The position numbers were made by a program, and so were the translations under genes. Positions 14,681 to 24,324 of a stretch of 64,000 bases of DNA are shown in pieces. Position 1 is the first letter of the stretch; each line of letters opens with the position of its first letter. The notes beneath the pieces were generated by a model. That model was not told the origin of the DNA, did not search any database, and was given only the letters and a program-made list of their open reading frames with translations. This stretch comes from Fodinibacter sp963811825 (lineage in GTDB: Bacteria > Actinomycetota > Actinomycetes > Actinomycetales > Dermatophilaceae), in NCBI GenBank assembly GCA_963811825.1, contig CAWESS010000023.1, positions 1-64,000 of the forward strand, read 5' to 3'.

Positions 14681-16891
14681 TCAGCTCAGGTCGTAGCGGC
14701 CGAGCTCCATGACCTTGGCCCACGCGGCGGCGAAGTCGTTGACGAACTTCTCGTGCGCGTCCTCGCTGGCGTAGACCTCGGCCAGCGCCCGCAGCTGCGC
14801 GTGGGCGCCGAAGACGAGGTCGACGGCGGTCGCGGTCCACTTCCGCTCACCGGTGGCGAGGTCCGTGCCGTCGTAGACGTTCTCGTCATGCGTCGACGGC
14901 TTCCACTCCAGGCCCGGGGCGAGCAGGGTGCGGAAGAAGTCGTTGGTCAGCTGCCCCCGGCGCTCGGTGAGCACCCCGAGGTCGGAGTCCCCGACGTTGG
15001 CGCCGATCGCCCGCATGCCGCCGATGAGCACCGTCAGCTCGGGGGCGGTGAGGGTGAGCATGTTCGCCCGGTCGAGCAGGAGGGTCTCCGGCGAGAGCTT
15101 CTCACCCGGGCGCAGGTAGCTGCGGAACCCGTCGGCCCGCGGCTGCAGGACGCGGAAGGAGTGGACGTCGGTCTGCTCCTGGCTCGCGTCGGTGCGCCCC
15201 GGGTGGAAGGGCACCGTCACCTCGTGGCCCGCGTCCCGCGCGGCCTGCTCGACCGCCGCCGTGCCGGCCAGGACGATGAGGTCGGCCAGCGAGACCTTCG
15301 CCCCGCCGCGGCCGTCGAAGTCGGCCTTGACCCGCTCGAGGGCCGACAGCACGGTGTCGAGCTCGGCCGCGTCGTTGGACTCCCAGCCGCGCTGGGGCTC
15401 CAGGCGGATGCGGGCGCCGTTGGCGCCACCGCGCTTGTCGGTGCCGCGGAACGTCGCCGCCGACGCCCACGCGGTGCGCACGAGCTGCTGCACGGTGAGG
15501 CCGGTGGCCAGCACGGAGTCCTTCAGGCTGGCCACGTCGGCCTCGGAGACCAGCTCGTGGTCGACCGGCGGCACGGGGTCCTGCCACAGCTGGGGCTCCG
15601 GGACCCACGGTCCGAGGAAGCGCTCGACGGGGCCCATGTCGCGGTGCAGCAGCTTGTACCAGGCTCGCGCGAAGGCGTCGGCGAACTGGTCGGGGTTCTC
15701 CAGGAACCGGCGCGAGATCTTCTCGTACTCGGGGTCGAACCGCAGGGCGAGGTCGGTCGTGAGCATCGTCGGCGTCCGCGTGAGCGAGCCGTCCTCCGGG
15801 TCGGGCACCGTGTTGGCTCCTGCGCCGTCCTTGGGCCGCCACTGGTGTGCGCCGGCCGGGCTCTTCGTCAGCTCCCACTCGAAGCCGAAGAGGTTCTCGA
15901 AGAACTTGTTGCTCCAGCGCGTGGGCGTCTGGCTCCACGTCACCTCGAGGCCGCTGGTGATGGTGTCGCGGCCCTTGCCCGAGCCGTGCAGGCTCTTCCA
16001 GCCCAAGCCCATCGCGTGCACCGGGCAGCCCTCGGGCTCCGTGCCCACCAGGTCGGGGTCGCCCGCACCGTGGGTCTTGCCGAAGGTGTGGCCGCCGGCG
16101 ATGAGGGCGACCGTCTCCTCGTCGTCCATCGCCATCCGGGCGAACGTCTCGCGGATGTCGCGGGCCGACTTCACCGGGTCCGGCTCGCCGTTGGGCCCCT
16201 CCGGGTTGACGTAGATCAGGCCCATCTGCACGGCGCCGAGCTTCTCGGCGAGGTCACGCTCGCCGCTGTAGCGCTCGTCGCCGAGCCAGGCGTCCTCCGG
16301 CCCCCAGAACACCTCCTCGGGCTCCCACACGTCCTCGCGACCGAAGCCGAAGCCGAAGGTCTGGAAGCCCATGTCCTCGAGCGCGACGTTCCCGGCGAGG
16401 ACGAGCAGGTCGGCCCAGGAGATCTTCTGGCCGTACTTCTGCTTCACGGGCCACAGCAGGCGCCGCGCCTTGTCGAGGTTGGCGTTGTCCGGCCAGCTGT
16501 TGAGCGGTGCGAACCGCTGCTGGCCGCTGCCGGCGCCCCCGCGGCCGTCCTCGATGCGGTAGGTGCCGGCCGCGTGCCAGCTCATCCGGATGAAGAGGCC
16601 GCCGTAGTGGCCGAAGTCGGCCGGCCACCAGTCCTGCGACGTCGTCATGACCTCGACGATGTCGCGCTTGACCGCCTCGACGTCGAGCGTGGCCACCGCC
16701 GCGGCGTAGTCGAAGTCGGGGTCCAGCGGGTTGGACGCCGGGTGGTGGTGGTGCAGCACCGACAGGTCGAGCTGGTCGGGCCACCAGTCCTGGTTCGTGC
16801 GGGGCCGGTGGCCCTTCGGGGTGGGGGCGTCGATCGCGGGGTTCTCGCTCTCGCTGCCCTGCTCGGTCACGCCCTGGTGCTGGTCGGTCAC
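14681..16891 (-). CDS. katG: Catalase-peroxidase
   Basis: Bifunctional haem catalase-peroxidase of 736 residues, full length for the family. The distal site is Arg102, Trp105 and His106 in LFIRMSWHAAG, and Trp105 should form the Met-Tyr-Trp adduct. The proximal His is in LIAGGHTFGKTHGAG. Both halves of the duplicated peroxidase fold are present, with the second from about residue 430. It detoxifies hydrogen peroxide. The gene lies 48 bases downstream of a Fur-family gene on the same strand, the furA-katG arrangement of actinobacteria, in which FurA represses both and peroxide relieves repression. The reading frame is intact although fur itself is shifted. Confidence 0.97.
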   Translation of the reverse strand: MTDQHQGVTEQGSESENPAIDAPTPKGHRPRTNQDWWPDQLDLSVLHHHHPASNPLDPDFDYAAAVATLDVEAVKRDIVEVMTTSQDWWPADFGHYGGLFIRMSWHAAGTYRIEDGRGGAGSGQQRFAPLNSWPDNANLDKARRLLWPVKQKYGQKISWADLLVLAGNVALEDMGFQTFGFGFGREDVWEPEEVFWGPEDAWLGDERYSGERDLAEKLGAVQMGLIYVNPEGPNGEPDPVKSARDIRETFARMAMDDEETVALIAGGHTFGKTHGAGDPDLVGTEPEGCPVHAMGLGWKSLHGSGKGRDTITSGLEVTWSQTPTRWSNKFFENLFGFEWELTKSPAGAHQWRPKDGAGANTVPDPEDGSLTRTPTMLTTDLALRFDPEYEKISRRFLENPDQFADAFARAWYKLLHRDMGPVERFLGPWVPEPQLWQDPVPPVDHELVSEADVASLKDSVLATGLTVQQLVRTAWASAATFRGTDKRGGANGARIRLEPQRGWESNDAAELDTVLSALERVKADFDGRGGAKVSLADLIVLAGTAAVEQAARDAGHEVTVPFHPGRTDASQEQTDVHSFRVLQPRADGFRSYLRPGEKLSPETLLLDRANMLTLTAPELTVLIGGMRAIGANVGDSDLGVLTERRGQLTNDFFRTLLAPGLEWKPSTHDENVYDGTDLATGERKWTATAVDLVFGAHAQLRALAEVYASEDAHEKFVNDFAAAWAKVMELGRYDLS

Positions 16892-16939
16892 GGGGGTCCA
16901 TCTCCTCGGTGTCGGATGTGCACGGTCGATCGGTGGTGG

Positions 16940-17372
16940 TCAGGCGGGTGCGCTCCGGGCGCAGGTGGGGCAGGTGCCCCAGTAGGTGACCTCTGCCTCG
17001 TCGATGGCGAAGCCGTGGTCGTCGGATGCCGTGAGGCAGGGTGTCTCGTCGACGGCGCAGTCGACGTCGGCGATCGTGCCGCAGGTGCGGCAGACGACGT
17101 GGTGGTGGTTGTCGCCGACCCGGGTCTCGTAGCGGGCGAGCGAGCCGGCCGGCTGGATGCGGCGCAGGAGGCCGGCCGATCGTCAGCGCGCGCAGGACGT
17201 CGTAGACGGCCTGGTGGGACACGACTCCGAGGTCCCCCCGGACGGCCTCGATGACCGCCTCGGTGCTCGCGTGCGGGGAGCGGTGCACGGCGTCGAGCAC
17301 GGCGACCCGTGGGCGCGTCACCCGCAGGTCGTGCTCGCGCAGCAGATGCTCGAGCTCGGAGGGGGTGGGCAC
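16940..17372 (-). pseudogene. furA: FurA-type peroxide regulator, one frameshift
   Basis: Fur-family repressor upstream of katG. The first frame (GTG 17372) gives LEHLLREHDLRVTRPRVAVLDAVHRSP and SHQAVYDVLRALT, the winged helix. One extra base in GATCGGCCGG near 17180 then shifts the frame, and the family sequence continues in another phase as GLLRRIQPAGSLARYE, NHHHVVCRTCG, the metal-site cysteines and CPTCARSAPA, stopping at 16940. With the base removed the protein would have about 143 residues, normal for FurA. A real loss would leave katG derepressed; a sequencing error would mean a normal gene. GGAGGGT lies directly before the GTG. Confidence 0.85.
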
Positions 17373-17394
17373 CCTCCGAGTCTGCCGCGTTTCT

Positions 17395-17410
17395 GGAATA
17401 AGTCAAGAGT
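17395..17410 (-). promoter_or_regulatory. Probable FurA operator/promoter upstream of furA-katG
   Basis: Minus-strand sequence ACTCTTGACTTATTCC followed by AGAAA is an AT-rich island about 20-40 bases before the furA start. To my knowledge mycobacterial furA-katG promoters carry a very similar conserved sequence bound by FurA, which supports autoregulation here. TTGACT would serve as the -35, or TATTCC as the -10. Confidence 0.6.
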
Positions 17411-17462
17411 TGCCCGCCACGCGAGCGGTGCCCCAGGGGCGGACGGTTGTGACGGCGGAAGG

Positions 17463-17684
17463 TCAGTCGGGGAGGGGACGCATCTCCACGACGGACAGCC
17501 CGAGGTCGGCGAACCGGGCCAGCAGGGTGGACACGTCCGAGGCGTCGCGCACCGGCCCGAAGAGAACGGTGCCGCCGGTCGGGTAGGGCGCCGATCGCAG
17601 TTCGGGCAGCGCAGCCATGACGTCGTCCGAGACGGATCCGCTGACGATGAACTGGTACCTCATCGCTGCCTGCTCGCGTGTCAT
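17463..17684 (-). CDS. Small conserved protein of 73 residues, unknown function
   Basis: Soluble protein with the pattern YQFIVSGSVSDDVMAALPEL, GGTVLFGPVRDASDVSTLLARFADLGLSVVEM. It reads like a small one-domain fold of two beta-alpha units of a kind seen in other actinobacteria, but I cannot attach a function. The ATG at 17684 is chosen because AGGAAGGA lies four bases upstream; a GTG eight codons earlier lacks a binding site. It lies 129 bases past the end of the LuxR-type regulator on the same strand and may be controlled with it. Confidence 0.65.
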   Translation of the reverse strand: MTREQAAMRYQFIVSGSVSDDVMAALPELRSAPYPTGGTVLFGPVRDASDVSTLLARFADLGLSVVEMRPLPD

Positions 17685-17813
17685 CGCGTCCTTCCTGTTG
17701 CGATCCACGATGTCAGCGGGCGCGCGGGTCCCGCCTCATTCGCGGCGGGTGAGCGTGGCCCGGATGCCGTGCCGCACCGACGTGCCGACCCCGCGTCCCG
17801 GGCGTGGTCGCCG

Positions 17814-20531
17814 TCAGATCAGGCCGAGACCGCGGGCGCTGCTGATCGCCTCGCGGCGGGTGCCGACGCCGAGCTTGGCGTAGATCGACCGCACGTGGGT
17901 CTTGACCGTGTTGAGGCTGATGCCCTGGGCGTTCCCGATCTCCCCGAGGGTCATCATCGACGGGAGGTCGCGCAGCACGACGAGCTCTCGCTCGGTCAGC
18001 CAGCCGCCGGCCGGGGCCGACGTCGGGGTGCCCCGGCCGCCGTCGCCCTCTGCTGCAGCAGCGCGTTGCCACTCGAGCACGTCGGTGATGCCGGTGACCA
18101 CGCGGTCGAGGAACGACTCGAGGTGACCGGCTCGGCCGTGCAGCTCCGTGAGCAGTGCGTGGATCTCGGTGCCGGCGTCGAAGAAGGGCCGGCACGCGCC
18201 CGTCGGCGCAGCGAGCCGCAGCGCCGTGAGCAGGGCCTCGGTCGCCGCCGGTCCACGCTCCGCCCGGGAGGCGAGCAGGGCCTCGAGCAGCCACGCCGCG
18301 GTCACTGCGGTGTCTCGCAGCGGCACGACCCGGCCGCGCAGCACCGGTTCGAGGAGCCGGCGAGCGTCCATGGGCCGACCTCGTGCGGCGGCGAGCTGGG
18401 CCTGGAGTACCAGGAGGTCGCCGCCGGGACCGAGCAGCTGCTCGGCACGCGCCACCGCCCGCTCGGCTCGCTGCCACTCGCCGAGGCCGAGGCACATCCG
18501 CACCTCGTGCGGTGCGGCAATGGCGGTCAGGAAAGGTGAGCCGCCGTGCTCCTCGCGCCAGGCCGTCGCGCGCTCGAGCCGGTCGAGGGCGGCCCGGCGC
18601 TCGGGGGGATTGTCGAAGGCGATGATGGCCGCCTCGGCGCGGGTGGCTCCCTCCACCTCGACGTCGATCGTCAGGGGGAAGGCCTCGATGACGTCGATCG
18701 CCGTCGCCGCCCAGAAGGCGGCATCCGTGGGGCGCAGCCCCTGGAACGAGGTCCAGCCCGCGAGGGAGTACGAGTAGGCCAGGCCCGGCGACTGCCCCCA
18801 CCCGCGCTCGGCGGCGAACGTGATGGCCTTCTCGGCAGCCAGCCGGGCACCGACGAAGTCGCTCCCTGCCAGGTGCGCGCCCGCGCTGAGGTTCATGCAG
18901 TACAGCTGGATCGACGGCAGCTGGGCGGCCCGGGCGAGGTCGACGGCGCGGCGGAGGTCCTCGCGAGCGAGCGCGTACTCACCCTGGACGAGCCGCAGCG
19001 CGCCACGGTCGCCGAGCACCAGCAGCCGCACGTCGGGGTCGAGGTCGGGGGGGAGGTCAGCCGTCCCCGAGTCGGCGACGAGCCCAGTGGTGCGGGCCTG
19101 GTCGAGGTCGGCGGCCAGCCGGGCGCGGTGCAGGGAGGCCGCTCGTCGCAGCGAGGTCAACCGCCGGTCGTCCGCGTCGTCGGGTTGTGCCGCGAGCGCT
19201 GCCAACGCCTCGTCCGCCTGCACGAGGTCGCCGTCGTCGACGGCGAGCAGGGCGCGGTGCACGAGCACCGTCGGGGTGGGACGCGTGCCCGGCTGCTGGT
19301 GGGAGATGGCGCGTCGGACGCTCTGGGCGGCACCGGCGAGGAGCAGGCCCAGGCCTTCATCGCGCAGGATGCCGTCGACGAGGTCGGGGTCGTCGCTCGC
19401 GTACGCGTGCTCGAGGGCGGTCGCCGGCTGGCCCCGGTCGCGGAACCACCGGGCAGCACTGGCGTGCAGCCGGGCCAGCTCCTGCGGATCGCGCAGGCGC
19501 ACGGCGGCGGTGAGGTAGGTCCGCAGCAGCGCGTGGTACCTGAACCACGTTCCGTGGCGGTCGAGCGGCGCGACGAGGGCGTTGCGCTGGGCGAGGTCCT
19601 CGAGCATGGCACCCGCGTCGAGGCGGCCGGACAGGTGGGCCGCGAGGTCGACGTCGACCTCCTCGACGATGCTGGTGCGTTGGAGGAACGTCACGACGTC
19701 GTCCGGGAGCCTGGCCAGGACCTCGCCTGCGAGGTAGTCGGCCACCGGTCGGTCGGCACCACTCCACTGGTCCACGAAGAGTCCCGGGTCGCCCCCCTCC
19801 TCCAAGGACATCGCGGCCAGTCGCAGGCCGGCCGGCCAGCCCTCGGTGAGCGTGTGCATGGCCCTGCGCACCCCGTCGTCGAGGTCGAGGCCGTGACCGT
19901 TCCAGAACGCGTCGGCCTCCTCGGTGGTGAACGCGAGCTCGCGCGCGCGCACCTCGTGGAGGCGCCCGGCGAGGCGGACGAGGTGCAGGCCCACGGGTGG
20001 TTCGAAACGGCATCCGAGCGCGATGCGAAGGCCGGGGTCGGCCCACTCGACGAGGAGTCGGATGCCGGCCAGCGCGTCCGCATCGATGACCTCGTGGGCG
20101 TCGTCGAGGACGAGGACGAGGTCGGGAGACTCCTCGCGGACCGCGCCGAGCACGGAGGCCACGAACCCCGGGTCGGGAGGTCCGCTCGGCGCATGCAGCC
20201 CGTTGAGCGCACCGGACAGCGGGGGCACCGCCACACGGACGGCGTCGAGCACGGCGTTCCACAGCGAGGTGCCGTCGAGGTCCCGGTCACACGTGACCCA
20301 GGCGACGGGAAGCCCACGTGCCCGGCGGTCCTCGGCGAGCTCGGCCAGCACCGTGGTCTTGCCGTACCCCGCGGGAGCACAGGCGAGCAGGACGTCGGGC
20401 CCGTCGGTGGCCCACGTCGTGCGTGCCGACAGCGTCTGCAGCAGGCGGGGCCGGTCCACCGCGCGGTCGATGCGGCGTGGCACGCACACACGAGGGCTCG
20501 GTGCGGACGTCCCTTCCCGCACGACTGTCAC
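17814..20531 (-). CDS. MalT-type LuxR-family transcriptional activator
   Basis: Large signal-transducing ATPase regulator of about 905 residues. The N-terminal NTPase has Walker A APAGYGKTT near residue 56 and Walker B LVLVLDDAHE. A long helical TPR-like middle follows, and the last 60 residues are a LuxR helix-turn-helix (LTERELVVLRDLPS, ISLNTVKTHVRSIYAKLGV). Such proteins activate transcription on binding an inducer and ATP. An in-frame TTG at 20540 exists, but GTG 20531 fits better: TACGGT lies eight bases upstream and would overlap the TTG. The target is unknown; the small gene downstream is the nearest candidate. Confidence 0.9.
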   Translation of the reverse strand: MTVVREGTSAPSPRVCVPRRIDRAVDRPRLLQTLSARTTWATDGPDVLLACAPAGYGKTTVLAELAEDRRARGLPVAWVTCDRDLDGTSLWNAVLDAVRVAVPPLSGALNGLHAPSGPPDPGFVASVLGAVREESPDLVLVLDDAHEVIDADALAGIRLLVEWADPGLRIALGCRFEPPVGLHLVRLAGRLHEVRARELAFTTEEADAFWNGHGLDLDDGVRRAMHTLTEGWPAGLRLAAMSLEEGGDPGLFVDQWSGADRPVADYLAGEVLARLPDDVVTFLQRTSIVEEVDVDLAAHLSGRLDAGAMLEDLAQRNALVAPLDRHGTWFRYHALLRTYLTAAVRLRDPQELARLHASAARWFRDRGQPATALEHAYASDDPDLVDGILRDEGLGLLLAGAAQSVRRAISHQQPGTRPTPTVLVHRALLAVDDGDLVQADEALAALAAQPDDADDRRLTSLRRAASLHRARLAADLDQARTTGLVADSGTADLPPDLDPDVRLLVLGDRGALRLVQGEYALAREDLRRAVDLARAAQLPSIQLYCMNLSAGAHLAGSDFVGARLAAEKAITFAAERGWGQSPGLAYSYSLAGWTSFQGLRPTDAAFWAATAIDVIEAFPLTIDVEVEGATRAEAAIIAFDNPPERRAALDRLERATAWREEHGGSPFLTAIAAPHEVRMCLGLGEWQRAERAVARAEQLLGPGGDLLVLQAQLAAARGRPMDARRLLEPVLRGRVVPLRDTAVTAAWLLEALLASRAERGPAATEALLTALRLAAPTGACRPFFDAGTEIHALLTELHGRAGHLESFLDRVVTGITDVLEWQRAAAAEGDGGRGTPTSAPAGGWLTERELVVLRDLPSMMTLGEIGNAQGISLNTVKTHVRSIYAKLGVGTRREAISSARGLGLI

Positions 20532-20612
20532 AGTGGACAACCGTAGTACACGCCCGCGTTCGCGAGCCGAAACGACAAACCAGGCAGTGCTGTCCGGCTG
20601 TCGCCGCGAGGG

Positions 20613-22002
20613 TCAGATGTCGTGCACGGCGTCAGCACGCCCCTCGGCGACCGCCCGACCCAACGCCGCGTGGTCCTGCTCGGTGACGTCGGCATAGGTC
20701 TCGGCGAACTCGGCGATGGCCCGGTCGAACCGGTCGGACCGCCCGAGGTAGCCGGCGATGGCGAACCGGTCGCCGGAGCGGGCGTGTGCCCGGGCAAGGG
20801 TCCAGCCGCACATTCGCGCGTAGGCGGTGAGCCCGGGCGGCGCCATCTGCTCGAGCGGGAGGGAGAACTTCCAGTCCCGCAGCTGGCGGACGTAGAAGTC
20901 GCGTCGGACACCGTCCGGGCCATCGACGCGCTGCCACCCGAGGAAGATGTCGCTCGACGCCTGCATGAGGTGCTGGCCGGCGACGACCCGTTCGCCCTCG
21001 TGGTCGTGGGAGCCGTCGCCGCAGTAGTCGGCGAGCACCGACCGCTGGGCCTCCTTGGCCTGCAGGAACAGGGGGAGCTGCCCACCGTCGGCCTCGAGGA
21101 GCAGGATCCAGGCGCGGGTGCCGACGCTGCCGACGCCGACGACCTTGCGGGCCGCCCCGACGAGGTGGAACTGGTCGAGGAGGTGCCGCCGATCGGCGGT
21201 GAGGGTGAGGCGGTAGTCGGCGAGGATGCGCTCCAGCGTGGCGTAGATCTCCTCGGCCTCCAGGTGCTCGAAGAGCTCCTCGACGGGGACGACGAGCGGC
21301 GGCTGGCTGGTGATCCGGCGTCTGCCGTCCTCGACCGTCGTCAGCTTGCCGAGCACCTGCATGCTGTCCCGCTTGCGGGCCTTGGCCAGTGCCTTGCGGG
21401 TGCGGCTCACGCCTTGGGCGCCGACCTGTGGCGTCAGCCTCTCCAGGGCCTCTTCGACGTCGATGCGGGCGTACCAGACCTGCAGGAAGGTCTTGCTGGC
21501 GAACTCGGCCATGCTCGTGCGGTAGGACCGCACCCCCTCGAGGACGAGCGCCCGGCGATCCTTGAGGCTCAGCCCGAGGTCGCGGCCGGCGACGGCAAGG
21601 CTGGCGGCGTAGCGCTTGACATCCCACTCGAACGGTCCGGGGAGGGTCTCGTCGAAGTCGTTGAGGTCGAAGACGAGACGCCGGTCGGGCGAGGCGAAGA
21701 CGCCGAAGTTCGACAGGTGGGCATCGCCACACAGCTGGACGCGCAGGCCCGGAGTTCGCCGTCGCCGACAGGTCTGCGGCCATGGGGAGGGCTGCGCCGC
21801 GGTAGAAGGTGAACGGGGTGGCGAGCATCCGGCCGTGGCGGATGGGCACCAGTTCCGCCACCCGGCTGGCCGCCTGCCCGAGGAGCAGGCCCACGGCATC
21901 GCGCCCCGGAAGGGCGCCGACCTCCGCCTGTGCCTCCAGCGGCGCGCTGACGCGAGCCGCCTTGCCCTGCTTGCGTCGTTCACCGGGGGTCGGGTCGAGC
22001 AC
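20613..22002 (-). pseudogene. DUF2252 protein, one frameshift
   Basis: Kinase-like DUF2252 protein of about 460 residues. The N-terminal frame (GTG 22002) runs through RMLATPFTFYRGAALPMAADLSATANSG. The rest, beginning LRVQLCGDAHLSNFGVF and DLNDFDETLPGPFEWDVKR, is one base out of phase from about 21750. Removing one base in the GGGCC run joins ANSG to LRVQLCGDAHL exactly as expected. The remainder to the C-terminus (AEGRADAVHDI) is intact. The family resembles aminoglycoside phosphotransferases in its GDxHxxNFG motif, but no substrate is known. Confidence 0.85.
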
Positions 22003-22057
22003 GCCGGAACACCACCTCTCGTCGTCATCCGGGGGTCCGGGCGTGGTGCCCGTCGGG

Positions 22058-22384
22058 TCACCCCAGCAGCTTGGCCTTCTGGGCCGCGAACTCCGCCTCG
22101 GTGAGGATGCCCTGGTCGCGCAGCTCTGCGAGCGACTTCAGCTGGGCGACGAGGTCGGTGGTCGGCAGGGCTGCTGGCGCCGGTGCGGCCGCGACCGGCG
22201 CGGCCTGCGGCGGAGGGGCGGCAGCGGCCATCTGGTCCTGGTAGGACTGGGTGCGCTGGGCGGCGACGGCGGCATCGCGGTCCGCGTACTTCTCCGCCTG
22301 GCGGCGCTGGACGCGCCCGCTGACGGAGGAGGCGGTACCGGCGATGACGGCCGTGCGGGCCACACCACGAAGAAGTCCGGGCAT
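22058..22384 (-). CDS. SHOCT-domain protein
   Basis: Protein of 108 residues. The N-terminal 30 residues are mildly hydrophobic (LLRGVARTAVIAGTASSV), a Gln/Ala/Pro-rich linker follows, and the last 35 residues form a SHOCT domain (LVAQLKSLAELRDQGILTEAEFAAQKAKLL). SHOCT domains are short oligomerising helical hairpins. The gene starts four bases after the stop of the DUF6325 gene, so they are one operon; this pair recurs in actinobacteria to my knowledge. The function is not known. Confidence 0.85.
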   Translation of the reverse strand: MPGLLRGVARTAVIAGTASSVSGRVQRRQAEKYADRDAAVAAQRTQSYQDQMAAAAPPPQAAPVAAAPAPAALPTTDLVAQLKSLAELRDQGILTEAEFAAQKAKLLG

Positions 22385-22388
22385 CGTC

Positions 22389-22838
22389 CTACTCGCTTTC
22401 TGTCGACTCGAGGGCGTCGAGTGCGTCCATGACGTCCGCCGCTGGGATGCGCATGCTGGCGACGACCTCGCCGCCGCCGCTCCGGACCGCCGAGACGAAC
22501 GGCGCGGCCCAGCTGTTCTCGAAGACGATCAGCGCGGCCATGGAGCCGTGCTCGATGGCCTCACCGGCCTGGGCGATGTCGTCAGGTCCGAGGAGCCCCG
22601 AGCGGGCACCGGCGAACCGGGTGAACGAGAGCTCACCGGCCAGGGTGTCCAGGTCGATCACCTCGACGGCGCCGTCGGCGAACTTGCGGACGACCACGAG
22701 GTCGAGCAGTCGCACGGTGCCGGCCTCGACGACGTCGAACAGCGCTTCGGCGGCAGCCGTCTGCTGCTCGTCGCTGGGGAACTCCAGCAGGATGAAGTCG
22801 ATGGGGCCGTGGGCCTGCTCGGTGTCGGTCGTGGTCAT
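22389..22838 (-). CDS. DUF6325-family protein
   Basis: Soluble protein of 149 residues. Recognisable parts are GPIDFILLEFPSDE near the N-terminus, VEAGTVRLLDLVVVRKFADG, a central LLGPDDIAQAGEAIEHGSMAALIVFEN and a C-terminal RIPAADVMDALDAL. This is the DUF6325 pattern, probably a stress-associated membrane-modulating or regulatory protein, but that is only inference. The ATG at 22838 follows GAGAGGGACC; the open frame extends 41 codons further without a binding site. It lies head-to-head with the histidine kinase gene at 22960. Confidence 0.8.
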   Translation of the reverse strand: MTTTDTEQAHGPIDFILLEFPSDEQQTAAAEALFDVVEAGTVRLLDLVVVRKFADGAVEVIDLDTLAGELSFTRFAGARSGLLGPDDIAQAGEAIEHGSMAALIVFENSWAAPFVSAVRSGGGEVVASMRIPAADVMDALDALESTESE

Positions 22839-22959
22839 GCTGGTCCCTCTCGACGGTCTGGGTGACTCATTCAACGACCATACCCGGCGGCCCGCCTCAC
22901 CCACCCGGGGTGAGCGTCGACCATGAAGCCGTGCGACACGGCATCCGTAGGATCCTGCC

Positions 22960-24324
22960 ATGCTCCCCGGGATCGGTCTGCGCAGCCGGATCCTCGTGCT
23001 GACGATGCCCTTGGTCCTCCTGGGGCACGCGTTCGGCGCCGGGATCGTCTACCTGGCCCTGGGTCAGGTGCTCGAGGCGGCAGCACGGCAGAACGCCGTC
23101 GCGGAGGTGGTCGAGCTGCGTGCCGACCTGGGGATGCACACGATCGAGGACTTCTTCGTGTCCCACGAGGTCAGCGACGATGGGCGGGTCGTGCAGATCG
23201 TCGATGCGTCAGGCTCCGTGGTGGCCACGAGCAGCCCGGCCGTCAGCCGGCCCATGCTTGCCTCGGGGACGGCTCGCGCCGAGGTGCGTGTGGTGATCGA
23301 CGATGACGTCGTGGGGCTGGAGGGCCGCGAGTACGCGATCGCGATGACGGAGGCGACGTCCCGCGACGGCGGCCGCTATGCCCTGCTCGTGGCCGTCGGT
23401 ACCGACGTCGGAGCCCCGGCGTTCGGGCCGACGGTGGAGTTCGCGATCGTCGGAGGCATCGTCCTCGTGGCGCTGTTCGCGACGGTGACGACGATCGCGG
23501 TGGGACAGGCGCTGCGGCCCGTGGAGCGGATGCGTGGCCAGATCGACGGTGTCTCCGTGTGGCGCCCCATCCCCGTCCTCGAGGTGCCGCAGGGGCGCGA
23601 CGAGCTGACCAAGCTGGCCGAGACCCTCAACGGGCTGCTCGACCGGTTGCGGCGGAGCGACGCGTCGCGCCGGGCCTTCGTCGCGGATGCCGGGCACGAG
23701 CTGCGCAGCCCGCTCGCCACGATCCGGGTGCTGGTGGACCGGTTGGCAGAGGAGCGCACCCCGGAGGAGCGCCGCATCGTGGCCAACCGCGCGGCATCCG
23801 AGGTGGACCGGCTCTCGGTGCTCGTCGACGACCTGTTGACCCTGGCCTCGGCCGACGAACAGGAGATGACGTTGCAGACCGTCGAGGTCGACCTCGACGA
23901 CGTCGTGCTCGAGGAGACGGGGGCCCTTCGTGCCCGGGGGATGCCGCTCACGGTCGCCGTCGAACCGGTGCGGCTGCTCGGTGATGCCCGGCGACTGGGC
24001 CGGGTCGTGCGCAACCTGCTCGAGAACGCCGAGCGCCACTGCGAGGAGAGCGTGCGGGTGACGCTGACGCACGAGGGGGACGAGGCACTGCTCGTCGTCG
24101 ACAACGACGGCCCCCCGGTGGCACCCCAGGACCGGGGGCGCATCTTCGGGCGGTTCGTCCGCCTCGACGACTCCCGCACGAGGGACACCGGTGGCACCGG
24201 TCTCGGCCTGGCGATCGTCGCGGAGATCGTGCGCGCCCACGGGGGGCGGGTCACCGCCGAGGAGAGCCCCGACGGCTGGTGCCGGTTCGCGGTCAGGCTC
24301 CCGGCTCCTCCTCCACCGGGTTGA
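22960..24324 (+). CDS. Two-component sensor histidine kinase
   Basis: Membrane kinase of 454 residues. One hydrophobic segment (residues 10-35), an extracellular sensor of about 120 residues, a second segment (162-185), HAMP, then the phospho-acceptor His246 in FVADAGHELRSPLATI and an ATPase domain with NLLENAERH, DNDGPPV and GTGLGLAI. TAGGAT lies six bases before ATG 22960, a leaderless promoter. Its likely partner, the OmpR-type regulator at 24293-24982, is on the opposite strand and the two 3' ends overlap by 32 bases. Confidence 0.93.
   Translation: MLPGIGLRSRILVLTMPLVLLGHAFGAGIVYLALGQVLEAAARQNAVAEVVELRADLGMHTIEDFFVSHEVSDDGRVVQIVDASGSVVATSSPAVSRPMLASGTARAEVRVVIDDDVVGLEGREYAIAMTEATSRDGGRYALLVAVGTDVGAPAFGPTVEFAIVGGIVLVALFATVTTIAVGQALRPVERMRGQIDGVSVWRPIPVLEVPQGRDELTKLAETLNGLLDRLRRSDASRRAFVADAGHELRSPLATIRVLVDRLAEERTPEERRIVANRAASEVDRLSVLVDDLLTLASADEQEMTLQTVEVDLDDVVLEETGALRARGMPLTVAVEPVRLLGDARRLGRVVRNLLENAERHCEESVRVTLTHEGDEALLVVDNDGPPVAPQDRGRIFGRFVRLDDSRTRDTGGTGLGLAIVAEIVRAHGGRVTAEESPDGWCRFAVRLPAPPPPG

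Noticed and set aside
14753..17254. Very long open frame (833 codons) opposite katG and furA
   Set aside because: Antisense frames in 71% G+C DNA lack stops; the translation is Arg/Gly/Val-rich with no domain, while katG is certain on the other strand.
18546..20546. 666-codon frame opposite the LuxR-type regulator
   Set aside because: Same shadow effect; the minus strand has Walker and LuxR helix-turn-helix motifs in order.
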